DNA from: Aquipuribacter sp. SD81
GTDB taxonomy: Bacteria > Actinomycetota > Actinomycetes > Actinomycetales > JBBAYJ01
Reading direction: 5' to 3'
DNA length: 64,000 bases
NCBI RefSeq assembly: GCF_037153975.1
Contig: NZ_JBBAYJ010000016.1
Span: forward strand, 1-64,000
Positions 49,253 through 58,179 of this stretch are shown here, piece by piece. The stretch's first letter is position 1. Each line of letters opens with the position of its first letter. A program made the position numbers and the translations under genes. The notes below the pieces were generated by a model. That model had not been told where the DNA came from. It ran no database searches and saw only the letters and a program-made list of their open reading frames with translations.

Positions 49253-50692
49253 TCAGCGTCCGAGCATGCCTGCAGCACGGACGGCGACCGAGCCCGGGCT
49301 CGAGGGACGGTCCAGCGCCCGCTGCGTCAAGCGGCTCACGACGATCGCGCGCGGAGGTTGCCCGATCCGGGCGAGAGTCAGGGCGGCCCCCGCCTCTCCG
49401 GCCGGGAAAGGGTTGTGCCCGGCCGCCGCCTCGACGCCATGGGCCGTATGGCGCGTGTCCCGAAGTCGCATCACCACGTCGGGGACCTCCGCGGTGGCCG
49501 ACGGCGCGCGCACCACCCACAGCACGCTCGTCGCCCGCTCGTTCGGATTGGGCACGAGCCACGAGCCGGAGCCGAGCTGCCGGAGCGCCGTGCGTTCAAG
49601 AGCGTCGACCAGCGCTGGCTGACTCCTCGCGAGCGCGGCCGCGACCTCACCGGCGTGCTTGTGCGACGGCGGCATCGCAGACACGAACGACAGGACGGCC
49701 TGGCTCTGCAGGAGCGCGCGGGTGTCGCTGCGCGGCTCGACGGTCGCCAAGGCGCGTGGGACCACACGGCTGAGTGCGTCGAGGTGCGACTTCGCGGCGT
49801 CGGCAACAGCCGGGTCGTCGGTGAGGCGGGCGACGTGCTGCATGAGCCGTGCCTGGGCGTGGACGGCCAGCACGAAGTCGCGCGGGCTGATGACGTTGGC
49901 GCGGGCGAGCAGTTCCGCGATCGCGGCTTGTGCGTCCGGCACGTGCGCGGGATGGCGCAGCGGGGCCGGCCGCGTGACCGGCTGCCGCAGTGGGCCGACG
50001 TCCGGCAGTGGGCCCTGCTGGGCCATGGAGAGGACGCGCTCGCCCGCAGCACGGAGCCCCTCTACTGCGGCCGTCGCGTAACGATCGGACAGCTCGGCGG
50101 GCGACACGGCGAGGCGCTCCTGCAATGCGCTCGACATACGGCTGGCCGCGTGCGAGATGTCGAGGTCGAGCAGGGCGGCCGCCTGGCTGAGCGCCGCCAC
50201 GTCGGCCATCACGGACCACGCCTGGTGCTGCTGCGGGCGGGATTCCGGATCCGCCGAGCGCCAGGCGTGCCCGGCCACGGTCGCCGCCTTGACGAGGGAC
50301 TGCCAGGCGGCCGACGTACCCGGTGCCGCTCGTGTCGCCATGACGTTGGAGACGGCAATTCCACCGGAGACGGTGTGCCTTTCGAGGGCGTCGCCGAGCG
50401 CACGGACCGGGTTCCGCTCCAGCAGCTCGATCGACGGTGCCGCCGGCAGCCGCTCGCGCTCGCGCTGTGGCCGCGCGGTCAGGTCACGGTGGACCTCGCG
50501 CAACAGCCGGATGAGCGCTCCATGGCCAGCCAGCGTCAGCTCAAGGTGCTTGGGCGTGCCCGGCTCCTTGGCGGCCAGGAGTCGCGCGACGTGGTGGCCC
50601 ACGGCGTGCCACGACTCGCTCCACTGCTGGGCGTTCATCGCGGGGCCAGGACCCAGCGGTCGCCCGCCTGTCGTCGAGCTCTCATTGGCCAC
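49253..50692 (-). CDS. hypothetical ICE protein, helical
   Basis: A 479-residue protein, Ala-rich and predicted mostly helical, without membrane segments, signal or recognisable motifs. The last 100 residues (GSWLVPNPNERATSVLWVV...TLARIGQPPRAIVVSRL) look like a separate beta-containing domain. GTG 50692 is chosen from GGAGA five bases upstream, 13 bases after the stop of the preceding gene. Third gene of a leftward operon divergent from mobC/relaxase, so a conjugation-related role is likely but unproven. Confidence 0.6.
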   Translation of the reverse strand: MANESSTTGGRPLGPGPAMNAQQWSESWHAVGHHVARLLAAKEPGTPKHLELTLAGHGALIRLLREVHRDLTARPQRERERLPAAPSIELLERNPVRALGDALERHTVSGGIAVSNVMATRAAPGTSAAWQSLVKAATVAGHAWRSADPESRPQQHQAWSVMADVAALSQAAALLDLDISHAASRMSSALQERLAVSPAELSDRYATAAVEGLRAAGERVLSMAQQGPLPDVGPLRQPVTRPAPLRHPAHVPDAQAAIAELLARANVISPRDFVLAVHAQARLMQHVARLTDDPAVADAAKSHLDALSRVVPRALATVEPRSDTRALLQSQAVLSFVSAMPPSHKHAGEVAAALARSQPALVDALERTALRQLGSGSWLVPNPNERATSVLWVVRAPSATAEVPDVVMRLRDTRHTAHGVEAAAGHNPFPAGEAGAALTLARIGQPPRAIVVSRLTQRALDRPSSPGSVAVRAAGMLGR

Positions 50693-50705
50693 GACCGTCT
50701 CCGAC

Positions 50706-51047
50706 TTATCCCTCGCTCGATGAGGACGGCGGGGCAGTCTCCCGCAGGGTTCGAGCCGCCATGCCCCATGGCACCAAACGCGACGGTGAGGACCCGGCTT
50801 CCTGCTCGATGAGGCGCTCAAGGGCCTCAGCGGCGTCGCGCGTTGCCCGCTGCCACGTGCCGCTGCGGACGTCCCGCGGCTCGATAGGTGCGTACGGAGG
50901 CGCGACGTCGAGCAGTGCGCCGTAGACGTCGGCGATCACGAGACGTGCCTCGCTCGGGACGTCGTCTCGTTGCAGGACACCGTCGAGGAGGGCCACTGCC
51001 TCTCGCAGCTCACGCGGTGCCTCCTGCGAGTCGCCCGTCGTGCTCAC
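50706..51047 (-). CDS. hypothetical ICE protein, 113 residues
   Basis: A small acidic helical protein (LREAVALLDGVLQRDDVPSEARLVIADVY; ATRDAAEALERLIEQEAG). Middle gene of the leftward three-gene operon; its ATG overlaps the preceding stop (ATGA). No family recognised. Confidence 0.6.
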   Translation of the reverse strand: MSTTGDSQEAPRELREAVALLDGVLQRDDVPSEARLVIADVYGALLDVAPPYAPIEPRDVRSGTWQRATRDAAEALERLIEQEAGSSPSRLVPWGMAARTLRETAPPSSSSEG

Positions 51048-51370
51048 TGCTCGTTCTCGCTCTCGGGCGTGCGGTCGTCGGCGGCATCGGGTCCACGGCC
51101 GGTTTTCGCGGGTGCTGACGCCGCAGCTCTGGTGCGCGGCCGTCCGGGCAGGCGGACCTTCGGCACGTCCAGGCCCACCCGCTTGAGCTCGTCCTCCGTC
51201 CAGCCGGCCCGCAGTGCAGCGGCCCAGGCGCCGGCGTCCTCGCGCTCAGCCACCGCAAGCGCAGCGCTGGCGTCGAGGCGCCGCTGTCGTGCCTGCGCGA
51301 GCAGGCGCACCGCGGCGACCTTCTCGTCCAGCAGCGCACGCGCCGCCTTCTCGACGTGAGCGGTGTCCAT
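51044..51370 (-). CDS. hypothetical ICE protein near oriT
   Basis: A 108-residue protein. It has a coiled-coil-like N-terminal helix (VEKAARALLDEKVAAVRLLAQARQRRLDA), GWTEDELKRVGL, and a basic C-terminal tail (RLPGRPRTRAA) that could bind DNA. GAGGG nine bases before ATG 51370 favours it over ATG 51385. First gene of the leftward operon facing mobC across the probable origin of transfer, which suggests a relaxosome accessory role. Confidence 0.6.
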   Translation of the reverse strand: MDTAHVEKAARALLDEKVAAVRLLAQARQRRLDASAALAVAEREDAGAWAAALRAGWTEDELKRVGLDVPKVRLPGRPRTRAAASAPAKTGRGPDAADDRTPESENEQ

Positions 51371-51385
51371 CGTCGCTGCCCTCAT

Positions 51386-51619
51386 GACGGACAGCCTACG
51401 TAAACTGTTATCCACAGCGCCAGTCCGTGTCGACTGTTGTGAACAACTCCGCCGGGCGCCCACCCTGGACAGAACGCACAGCCAGGAGGGAGCGGAGCAA
51501 GCTATGCACTTGCGTGCCGTAAGCGGTCGAGGCGCTGACGCCAGCCTCGCCCGAGGCGTGCCAGGGGGCACGGTCCCCGTGGCCGGGGTCGCTGCGCTGG
51601 GCCTGAGGGAGCACGTCGG
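51386..51619. promoter_or_regulatory. probable origin of transfer with DnaA-box-like sites
   Basis: The divergent gap before mobC holds TTATCCACA (51408-51416) and, inverted, TGTGAACAA (51438-51446), both one change from the actinobacterial DnaA box TTGTCCACA. GCAAG-N7-CTTGC (51497-51513) is followed by GTGCCGTAAGCGG, resembling a hairpin plus nic region of mobilisable plasmids. Further hairpins CCTCG/CGAGG and GTGCC/GGCAC lie to the right. Position and structure fit oriT; the nick site is inferred only. Confidence 0.55.
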
Positions 51620-52015
51620 ATGACCGGCGGGACGTCTCGTGCCGGTGCGTTGCGCCGCCGGCGTCGCGCCAACGTGCCGGGTGGCCGGCACCACTCCCAT
51701 CGGGTGCTGGTGACACCGGAGGAGGAGGCAGTCCTCGTCCGGCTCGCGGAGGCCTCGAGGGTGACGGTGCCGAGGCTGCTTATCGAGGCGGCGATGAGCG
51801 GCGGCGGTGAGACGCCGACGGAGCGCCGCGACGCCGTCGCGGGCCTCTACTCGGTCCGGCGGCTGCTTGCCGCTGTCAGTAACAACGTGAACCAGCTCGC
51901 GCGTCACGCCAACTCGGGCTTCGGCTTCCCCGATGAAGCCGCGGCGACGCTGGTGGCCGTGCGGCGGGTCGTCGTGCGGATCGACGCGGTCGTCGAGGCG
52001 TTGAGCGAGCCGTGA
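51620..52015 (+). CDS. MobC-like relaxosome accessory protein
   Basis: A 131-residue protein. A basic N-terminus (LRRRRRANVPGG) precedes a ribbon-helix-helix-like part (HRVLVTPEEEAVLVRLAEASRVTVPRLLIEAA) and the MobC signature AVSNNVNQLARHAN. MobC proteins help the relaxase open DNA at oriT. Coupled by GTGA to the relaxase, with oriT-like DNA upstream. Confidence 0.85.
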   Translation: MTGGTSRAGALRRRRRANVPGGRHHSHRVLVTPEEEAVLVRLAEASRVTVPRLLIEAAMSGGGETPTERRDAVAGLYSVRRLLAAVSNNVNQLARHANSGFGFPDEAAATLVAVRRVVVRIDAVVEALSEP

Positions 52016-53640
52016 TGCCGAACATCACCCGCGGCAGCCGCATGGGTGGGTTGTTGGCGTACCTGCAGGGCCCGGGGCGAGCGAACGAGCACACGGACCC
52101 GCACCTGGTTGCCGGCGACGTGTCCGTCATGACGTTGCACGGCAATGCCGTCCTCGACCGCCCCACGGCGCTTGCCATCGCCGCGCAGCTCGACCAGCCG
52201 CGTCGCGCCTTCGGCGTCGAGGTCGCAGGAGGGTCGGTCTGGCATTGCTCGCTCAGTCTTCGCGCGGACGAGGGCCAGTTGAGTGATGAGCAGTGGGCAG
52301 AGATCGCGCGCGACTTCGTCGAGGGGATGGGCTTCTCGGACGAGACCCGCACCGACGAGGACGGTCAGGTCGTGGGACGAGCCGGGTGCCGGTGGGTGGC
52401 CGTTCGGCACGGGGTGTCCGCCAACGGCAACGACCACGTGCACCTCGCTGTGTCGCTGGTGCGAGAGGACGGCACGAAGGCGTCCGTGTGGAACGACCGG
52501 CGCACTGCCCAACGGATCGCCGGCGAGCTCGAGGCCCGGCACGGGCTGCAGGTGTTGGAGTCCCGCGCGGTCGGTCGAGGGGGACGTGGGTACAAGCCGG
52601 CGGAGCTCGCGACGGCGCAGCGTCGCGGCGACGTCGAGCCGGCCCGCGCGGCGCTCGCCCGCGCGGTGCGGGCCCACGCCGGTGCCGCAGCGGACGAGGC
52701 CGAATTTGTGCGTCGGCTTCGCCGCGGAGGGCTGCTCGTGCGACCTCGCTTCGCCACGGGTCGGGACGACGTCGTGGTGGGGTACTCGGTCGCCCTACGC
52801 CCGCCCGGGGGTGCGAAGGGGACGGCGGCCGAACGTCCCGTCTGGTACGGCGGCGGCCACCTGGACAAGGACCTCAGCCTGCCCCGACTCCGGCGGGAGT
52901 GGCCGGACACTCCGACCGGCGCGAGCGAGGCGGTGGCGGAGTGGAACGCCGCTCGCCGCGGCGCCCGCCTGGTGAGGCCGGGGCGGGAGGAACAGGAGCC
53001 TGCTCCGCGACTGTGGCAGGAGTACGGACGCGACATCGCGGCGCTTCGGGAGCGGCTTCGGCAGGTGCCCGTGACGGAGCGCGCGACGTGGGCGCACGTT
53101 GCGCATGAGACTGCGGGCGCGCTCGCCGCGTGGTCACTGCGTGTCGAGCAGCCCCCCGGTCCGCTCGCCGAAGCCGCTGACGCGCTGGCTCGGTCGGCGC
53201 ATGTCAGGGCGGCCGACGTACCCGCGTCGCGCCTTTCCGACGTCTCGGCGGTGAAGGGCGCGACGCTGCTCCTTGCGTCGCTCTCGCGCGGCGGACGAGG
53301 GACGGTCGCGCAGGCGATCCTGCTGCGGCAGCTGATGAACCTCGCCAAGGCGATTCACGACGCTCATGTGGCCGTTGGCGAGGCCACGCGCGCGGCACAG
53401 GTCGCCGCGGCGGCGCGTCAGCAGTTGCGCCAGGTCCAGTTGGGCCTGCCGGTGGTGCGCGTGCATCCGGACGTTCAGGTCGGCAAGCCAGCGGCCAGAC
53501 CGGGGCGGGCTACGCGCGTCAGCCCGACCGAGGGGGCGAGCGCCGCGGTCGGTCTCCTGGGCTCGGACCCAAGGAGCATCAAGCACCGGCGTGTCACGCC
53601 CCGACCGTCTGCTGTGGCCGACGTCGAGGTCGGGAGGTAG
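52012..53640 (+). CDS. MobA/VirD2-family relaxase
   Basis: A 542-residue relaxase. The metal-binding motif III is HVH at 142-144 in ANGNDHVHLAVSLVRED; an N-terminal Tyr16 (LLAYLQG) is the likely nucleophile. The region after residue 200 is helical and probably contacts the transfer machinery. It would nick oriT and pilot the strand to the coupling protein encoded at the right end of the window. GTG 52012 overlaps the mobC stop. Confidence 0.85.
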   Translation: MMPNITRGSRMGGLLAYLQGPGRANEHTDPHLVAGDVSVMTLHGNAVLDRPTALAIAAQLDQPRRAFGVEVAGGSVWHCSLSLRADEGQLSDEQWAEIARDFVEGMGFSDETRTDEDGQVVGRAGCRWVAVRHGVSANGNDHVHLAVSLVREDGTKASVWNDRRTAQRIAGELEARHGLQVLESRAVGRGGRGYKPAELATAQRRGDVEPARAALARAVRAHAGAAADEAEFVRRLRRGGLLVRPRFATGRDDVVVGYSVALRPPGGAKGTAAERPVWYGGGHLDKDLSLPRLRREWPDTPTGASEAVAEWNAARRGARLVRPGREEQEPAPRLWQEYGRDIAALRERLRQVPVTERATWAHVAHETAGALAAWSLRVEQPPGPLAEAADALARSAHVRAADVPASRLSDVSAVKGATLLLASLSRGGRGTVAQAILLRQLMNLAKAIHDAHVAVGEATRAAQVAAAARQQLRQVQLGLPVVRVHPDVQVGKPAARPGRATRVSPTEGASAAVGLLGSDPRSIKHRRVTPRPSAVADVEVGR

Positions 53641-53706
53641 CCCGCCTTGGCAGTGCTGGAAAAGGAAGCCGGGCACGTCCGACGCGTTCACGATGGAGGA
53701 ACAGGG

Positions 53707-54426
53707 ATGTCTCAAGACAGCGACGGCGTCAATGACGCACTGGACGCCGCGGTACGCATCGCGCTGACGCTGGCCAGCCAGATGGCGGCGAGGCTAGCCC
53801 GGGAGCGCGAGCGTGCCGCCCGGGAGGCCCGCGGTGTTGCTGACGCCGAAGCGCGCGAGATCCAAGCGCGCTCCGCGGCGGAGCGTGCAGCCGCGCGCGC
53901 CCAGCTCGCGCCGGTCGAGCGCGACGCATGGTGGGAGACCGCCACGAAGAAGCAGGTGGCGCAGGCGCTGCAGACGGCCGTGACCTGGCAGGCCGTCGAC
54001 GTCCGGGCAGCGGCCGCGGTCGAGACGATCTACCGCCGAGTGCAGCTGCGACACGGTGTCAGCACGGACCAATGGCTTCGGCAGCCAGACCGCTCTGTGG
54101 CCGGCCCTTCCGCGGCTGCTCAGCGGACAGCCGCCGCCGATACCAGTGCGCAGCTGGCGGAGGCCAGGCGCACTCCGGCGGACAGCGAGAACAGCGAGGC
54201 CGCCGTCGCCATGCGTGACCGGCGCAGCTTCGACAGCCCCGACCGACGGCGAGAGCGTGCGAATCGCCTGCGAGCACGCGGTCACGATGCGGTGACTGTC
54301 GCCGCCGTGCTGTCCGCGGACGTATCCCAGGCGCGGCCCGCGATCGAAGCTGCCGTGCCCGCCGCTGCGACCGCGAGCCGCCTCGCCGCGCCCGCGGGGC
54401 TGCAGCAGCTGGAGCTTCGGCGGTAG
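53707..54426 (+). CDS. hypothetical ICE protein with coiled coil
   Basis: A 239-residue protein. Residues 20-60 form a highly charged Ala/Arg/Glu coiled coil (ARLARERERAAREARGVADAEAR); next comes WWETATKKQVAQALQTAVTW, and the C-terminal part includes RERANRLRARGHDAVTVAAVLSADV, possibly a small DNA-binding helix pair. GGAGGA six bases before ATG 53707 fixes the start over a TTG at 53647. Probably co-transcribed with the relaxase. No family recognised. Confidence 0.65.
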   Translation: MSQDSDGVNDALDAAVRIALTLASQMAARLARERERAAREARGVADAEAREIQARSAAERAAARAQLAPVERDAWWETATKKQVAQALQTAVTWQAVDVRAAAAVETIYRRVQLRHGVSTDQWLRQPDRSVAGPSAAAQRTAAADTSAQLAEARRTPADSENSEAAVAMRDRRSFDSPDRRRERANRLRARGHDAVTVAAVLSADVSQARPAIEAAVPAAATASRLAAPAGLQQLELRR

Positions 54427-54622
54427 GTGAGCGACGACGAACCAGTTGGGGCACCCGCACGGGACGCCCGTCCGATCGGGTCATGCGGGACGGTGCCGTC
54501 CAGGTGCTTGAAGGTCGAGCGGCTGAACAGCATCTTCCCGTTGATGGGTCGGCTGCTGGGATGAGTGCCGATGAGCCCTTTGGCCGTTGTCGGGCGACGG
54601 ACGTCGGCGCGACACTTCATCC

Positions 54623-55000
54623 ATGGGGAGCAAACGTCGCGTCTCGGGACCGACCTTCGCCGAGGTTGTGAGCCAGCTACCCGAGCCTTCCGGTGCCCGT
54701 GAGGTGCGGCTGGTCAGGCTCGCGCAGGAGGAGGCGTTCACGGACGCCGACGGCGTTCGGTGGCAGATGCGCGAGGGCGTGGTCGAGGGCAGGGCGCTGC
54801 GCAAGGTGCTGTTCGACGAAGCGGTGCGCGTTCTCCACGACGATGCGGGAGAGGTCGCCGTCATCGCGCCCGAAGGCAGGGAGCGGTTCTGGGTGACGCT
54901 GCAGGAGCGCATGGAGGCATGGCCGCACGCGACGTTCTACGGCGCTACCTTCCGCAACGACCGACACGAGAGCCTGTTGGTCGTCAACGAAGACTGCTGA
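54623..55000 (+). CDS. hypothetical ICE cargo protein
   Basis: A 125-residue alpha/beta protein (FAEVVSQLPEP...VRLVRLAQEEAFTDADGVRWQMREGVVEGRALRKVLFDEAVRVL...FYGATFRND). It carries its own 196-bp upstream gap, in which I see no gene. No ribosome binding site is evident at ATG 54623, so the start is uncertain. Family not recognised. Confidence 0.55.
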   Translation: MGSKRRVSGPTFAEVVSQLPEPSGAREVRLVRLAQEEAFTDADGVRWQMREGVVEGRALRKVLFDEAVRVLHDDAGEVAVIAPEGRERFWVTLQERMEAWPHATFYGATFRNDRHESLLVVNEDC

Positions 55001-55180
55001 ACGTCCGCTCGCCGAGCCAGACTGCCCAGGGCTCAGCCCAGCCGGCGTCGACTTTCGGGTCAGCCGCAGAGGCAGGACGACCCGTTCAGCCGTTGCGCCG
55101 ATGCTGCGCGGCGGCGAGGGTGTTCTGCTGGGTTCGGCAGCGGTAATAGCGCTGGTCCAAGCTGAGGGGAGGAGAGACGG

Positions 55181-55573
55181 GTGGCGGTGTCATTTCAGGT
55201 GTCCCCTCATCAGGTGGTCGTGGACCCCCGTGGGGCTACCTGGCGGGTGTCGATGCTGCGGGGGAACGTCTGGCCGGGCTGGTCATGGACCTACCGGGTG
55301 TCGCTGTCGTCGGGGCGCGCGACGCCGACCATAGAAAACCCCGTGCTGGAGGGCCCGCTTTTCGCCTTGCCGGCGCTGAACGGGCCGCCGGCCTTGTGGC
55401 GGTGGCTGATGTATCGGCTTCGTCGGCGTGAGGATCACCGGGTCGTGGTGCGGAGAGCCGAGCAGGCGAGCATTCGCGGCGCGCGACTTGACGTGTCGTT
55501 CTCGACCAAGGCGGAGGCTGCAGCCGCGGCTGCGTCGATCGCCGCCGGCCTCGAGCGTGATGGCACCTGCTGA
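55181..55573 (+). CDS. hypothetical ICE protein, copy A of a diverged pair
   Basis: A 130-residue protein with pattern DPRGATWRVSMLRGNVWPGW, a short hydrophobic stretch LWRWLMYRLRRRED and HRVVVRRAEQ. The same pattern recurs in the convergent gene ending at 55645 (LWQVRLVRGNDWRGW; LWLWAVYHLQRRTDWRVVVR), so the two are paralogues placed tail to tail. GTG 55181 follows GAGGGGAGGAGA. Function unknown; the Trp-rich hydrophobic segment suggests membrane contact. Confidence 0.6.
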   Translation: MAVSFQVSPHQVVVDPRGATWRVSMLRGNVWPGWSWTYRVSLSSGRATPTIENPVLEGPLFALPALNGPPALWRWLMYRLRRREDHRVVVRRAEQASIRGARLDVSFSTKAEAAAAAASIAAGLERDGTC

Positions 55574-55644
55574 TCGGTCGCGCCGTCGAGACGTCACCGT
55601 CTGAGGATCGCAGACTGGTGATCGCTATGCGGGAACAGCGCCGT

Positions 55645-56040
55645 TCAGGAGTGCTCTCGGAGCGGAGGACGCCAACGTCCATTTCGGAGGGCCTCCGTGA
55701 GTTCCGTCGCTCGTCCGGCGGCTGCGTCCTTGGTCTCGTGACGCTCTTCGTGGGCGGCTTCTCGGTCAGATTGCGCGTCGCCGAGGCGCACGACGACTCG
55801 CCAGTCGGTGCGCCGCTGGAGGTGGTAGACGGCCCACAGCCACAGTCGGACGGGCACGCTGTAGGCGAGCAGCAGCATGCTCAAGTTGGCGTTGGCCGGG
55901 TCCATGGGATTCCTCTTGGTCAGTACTCGGCGCTGCCCTGGCCATCCTCGCCAGTCGTTGCCGCGCACCAACCGGACCTGCCAGAGCACCCCGTCAGGGG
56001 TGGTCGCTTCACGCGAGGGGTTGGCCAGGAACGACGCCAT
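55645..56040 (-). CDS. hypothetical ICE protein, copy B of a diverged pair
   Basis: A 131-residue paralogue of the 130-residue protein opposite (shared WxVxxxRGNxWxGW and LWxWxxYxLxRRxDxRVVVR). ATG 56040 is chosen because it gives an N-terminus of the same length as the paralogue; a GTG at 56067 would overlap the end of the upstream DivIVA-like gene. The C-terminal 40 residues are charged and unlike copy A. Confidence 0.55.
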   Translation of the reverse strand: MASFLANPSREATTPDGVLWQVRLVRGNDWRGWPGQRRVLTKRNPMDPANANLSMLLLAYSVPVRLWLWAVYHLQRRTDWRVVVRLGDAQSDREAAHEERHETKDAAAGRATELTEALRNGRWRPPLREHS

Positions 56041-56047
56041 GGTTCGA

Positions 56048-56230
56048 TCATCGGCCCTGGCCGGCACCCACGTGAGCTGCTCGACCAGGTTCGCTCCGTC
56101 GCTGTTCGCCAGCAGGTCGACTCACTGTGGGCCAATGGACCGGTTGACGATCCACTTCGCGCTGGTCGTAGCCCTCATGGAACTTGGTCACCGCGAACCG
56201 CTTGGCCCGTACATCCGCCGCTGTCAACAC
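56048..56230 (-). CDS. small DivIVA-domain protein
   Basis: A 60-residue frame from GTG 56230, with AGGAGG six bases upstream. The first 28 residues (LTAADVRAKRFAVTKFHEGYDQREVD) match the N-terminal DivIVA domain, which binds curved membrane in cell-division proteins. The rest is a short polar tail without coiled coil, so this is a minimal or truncated DivIVA-type protein. It lies directly upstream of copy B of the paralogous pair and may be made with it. Confidence 0.6.
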   Translation of the reverse strand: MLTAADVRAKRFAVTKFHEGYDQREVDRQPVHWPTVSRPAGEQRRSEPGRAAHVGAGQGR

Positions 56231-56366
56231 TTCACGCCTCCTGTCGCAGCGAGGCAAGTCCGTCCGCCCCCGCCCATCATCGACGGCCGCCGTGACTCCT
56301 TGAGCAACATCGCGTCCTCGGCGGCTCGAAACTCGCCGTGCCGTGAGCGCGAATTGACGGACAGGT

Positions 56367-57122
56367 TCACAGCCCTGCACGACGCCGTGCGGTCGCCTTC
56401 TTCGCCGCGACCCGCGCCAGCACGGTCTCCACGGTCTCCGGCTCAGGCGCGTTGTGCCGGTCCCATCGCTCGGCCCAGGTCGTGGCGTACCACTCGTCCC
56501 GCACGAAAAACAGCAGGCCCGCGCCCAGACCGACGACCAGGGCGATGCTCCACGGCCAGGTCCACAACTGCCCGGCAGTCTCGATGGGGTGAGGGAAGAC
56601 GTAGTCGGGTCCCACGTCGGTGCGCAGCACCCGGATGACGTCACCGACGACGTCCCCCTCACCGAGGGCGCACCTCGCCTCCCAGAACTCGTCCGGGTAG
56701 CCCTGGCGGGGCGTCAGCGTCCGGTAGGTGACGATCTCGGCTGGCTCCTCGTATAGGCCCAGCCGGTCGCAGGTCACTGTGACCGTCTCGGAGATCTCGA
56801 TGGACACCACCTCGGCGTCCTCGACAGGCACGTCCTGGTAGCCGAAGTAGTCCAGGCTCGACATGCCCACCAGGAACAGCCACGCCACCATCCCCCAGAA
56901 GGCACCGCGGACCCAGAACAGGTCAGACGCGTCCGCCACACGCCACCAGGCCCTGCGAAGCGCATCCGGCTCACCGAACACGCCCAGGCGACGCTCCCGA
57001 CGCTTCGTCTCCAGGAGCGCCCGCTTCCGAGCGCGGTGCAGCGACCAGCGACCCACGCCACCACCAGGCTCCGACGCAGAGGCGCCGGGCAGCGCGGAGT
57101 CGCTGTCGTCCATGGCGCTCAT
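56367..57122 (-). CDS. two-helix membrane protein, hypothetical
   Basis: A 251-residue protein with a membrane helix at about 75-90 (GMVAWLFLVGMSSLDYF) and another at about 190-207 (WSIALVVGLGAGLLFFV), joined by an extracytoplasmic domain of about 100 residues with two Cys (VTCDRLG, ARCALGEG). The layout resembles small actinobacterial DUF3592-like proteins, but I am not sure. AGGAGG four bases before ATG 57122. Probably first gene of the leftward group with the DivIVA-like and copy B genes. Confidence 0.6.
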   Translation of the reverse strand: MSAMDDSDSALPGASASEPGGGVGRWSLHRARKRALLETKRRERRLGVFGEPDALRRAWWRVADASDLFWVRGAFWGMVAWLFLVGMSSLDYFGYQDVPVEDAEVVSIEISETVTVTCDRLGLYEEPAEIVTYRTLTPRQGYPDEFWEARCALGEGDVVGDVIRVLRTDVGPDYVFPHPIETAGQLWTWPWSIALVVGLGAGLLFFVRDEWYATTWAERWDRHNAPEPETVETVLARVAAKKATARRRAGL

Positions 57123-57274
57123 GGTGCCTCCTCAGCGCTCAACGGCACCGCTGTTCAGCGCGAGAACCTCCCGCCGGCAGCCCCTCGGGGGCAGCGACGG
57201 CTCCGCCTGCCGCTCACGATCAGGGTGGCGTGCAGCGCCGACCAGTGGCCCGCAAACGGCCCGTCACCGGACAC

Positions 57275-57288
57275 CGATCGGCTACTGG
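57275..57288 (+). promoter_or_regulatory. 14-bp promoter motif CGATCGGCTACTGG, copy 1
   Basis: The identical 14 bases recur at 58482-58495. Each copy ends 50-60 bases before a rightward gene start (57340 and 58553), so it may be a shared promoter or operator element. Confidence 0.45.
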
Positions 57289-57339
57289 ACACCGAGGCGG
57301 GTCGTTGTGCCAGGCGCTGGGGTCCGGCAGGTTCGAGCC

Positions 57340-58094
57340 GTGGTGAAGCGGGTGGCGGTCCTGCCCGACGTGCACGGAGTGCTTCCGGTGCTCGAGGCGG
57401 TGCTGGCCGAACCGGAGGTCGCAAAGGCAGACCTGGTCGTGGTGACCGGGGACCATGCGTCCGGTCCGCAGCCGGTTGAGGTCCTGGACCGGCTGACCGC
57501 CCTGGGAGACCGCCTTGTGCTGGTCCGCGGCAACGCCGACCGCGAGCTCGTGGCGTTGGCCCGCGGAGAAGCGCTCCACCCGCCGGACGAGGGGTGTCAC
57601 CGTGGGCGGCCGCGCAGCTCACCGACAAGCACGTCGCTCTGCTGGCGGCGCTACCGCACCCGGTCACCATCGAGGTGGACGGGCTCGGTCCGGTTCTGTT
57701 CTGCCACGGCACGCCGCGGGACGACGAGGAGGTCGTGCTCGTCGACAGCGGGCTGCAGCGCTGGGCGGAGGTCTTGGCCGACCTCCCGGCGGAGGTGAGG
57801 ACCGTGGTGTGCGGACACACCCACATGCCGTTCGTGCGCCTGGTCGACCGTCGAATGGTGGTCAATCCGGGCAGCATCCACATGCCATACGGGCGTGCCG
57901 GTGGCGCGTGGGCGCTGCTGCACGACGGGGCCGTCACGCTGCAGCACACGCCCGTCGACGTCAACGCCGCGGTGGCCCGCGTCGTCCGGGAGTCGCGCTA
58001 CCCCGACCGGCAGGAGTGGGCCGACTACTTCCTGCGCGCAGCAGCCAGCGACACCGACGCCCTGGCCGCCTTCGGACCCCGCGACGGCCGCTGA
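57340..58094 (+). pseudogene. metallophosphoesterase broken by a frameshift
   Basis: Two frames together form one calcineurin-like phosphoesterase. The first (from GTG 57340) gives VAVLPDVHG, VVVTGDHASGP and LVRGNADRE; the second (in frame from 57594) gives VLFCHGTPRDDEE and TVVCGHTHMPF...NPGSI. The switch falls at the run GAGGGGTGTC near 57590; one extra G would join them as DEGVSPW. So this is either a recent one-base deletion or a sequencing error in a G-run. The intact enzyme would be a YfcE/MPE-type phosphodiesterase. Confidence 0.8.
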
Positions 58095-58179
58095 CCTTTG
58101 ACGGAGCGCCCTCGATGCGTGTCCGGTGACCGATCGACAACCGGACGCCGGGGCGGCTGTGCCGCCAACTCCCCGCCGC

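Noticed and set aside
54427-54622. Short frames on both strands between the coiled-coil protein and the next gene
   Set aside because: A 45-codon GTG frame and a leftward frame exist, but neither has a ribosome binding site or recognisable pattern; treated as gene-free.
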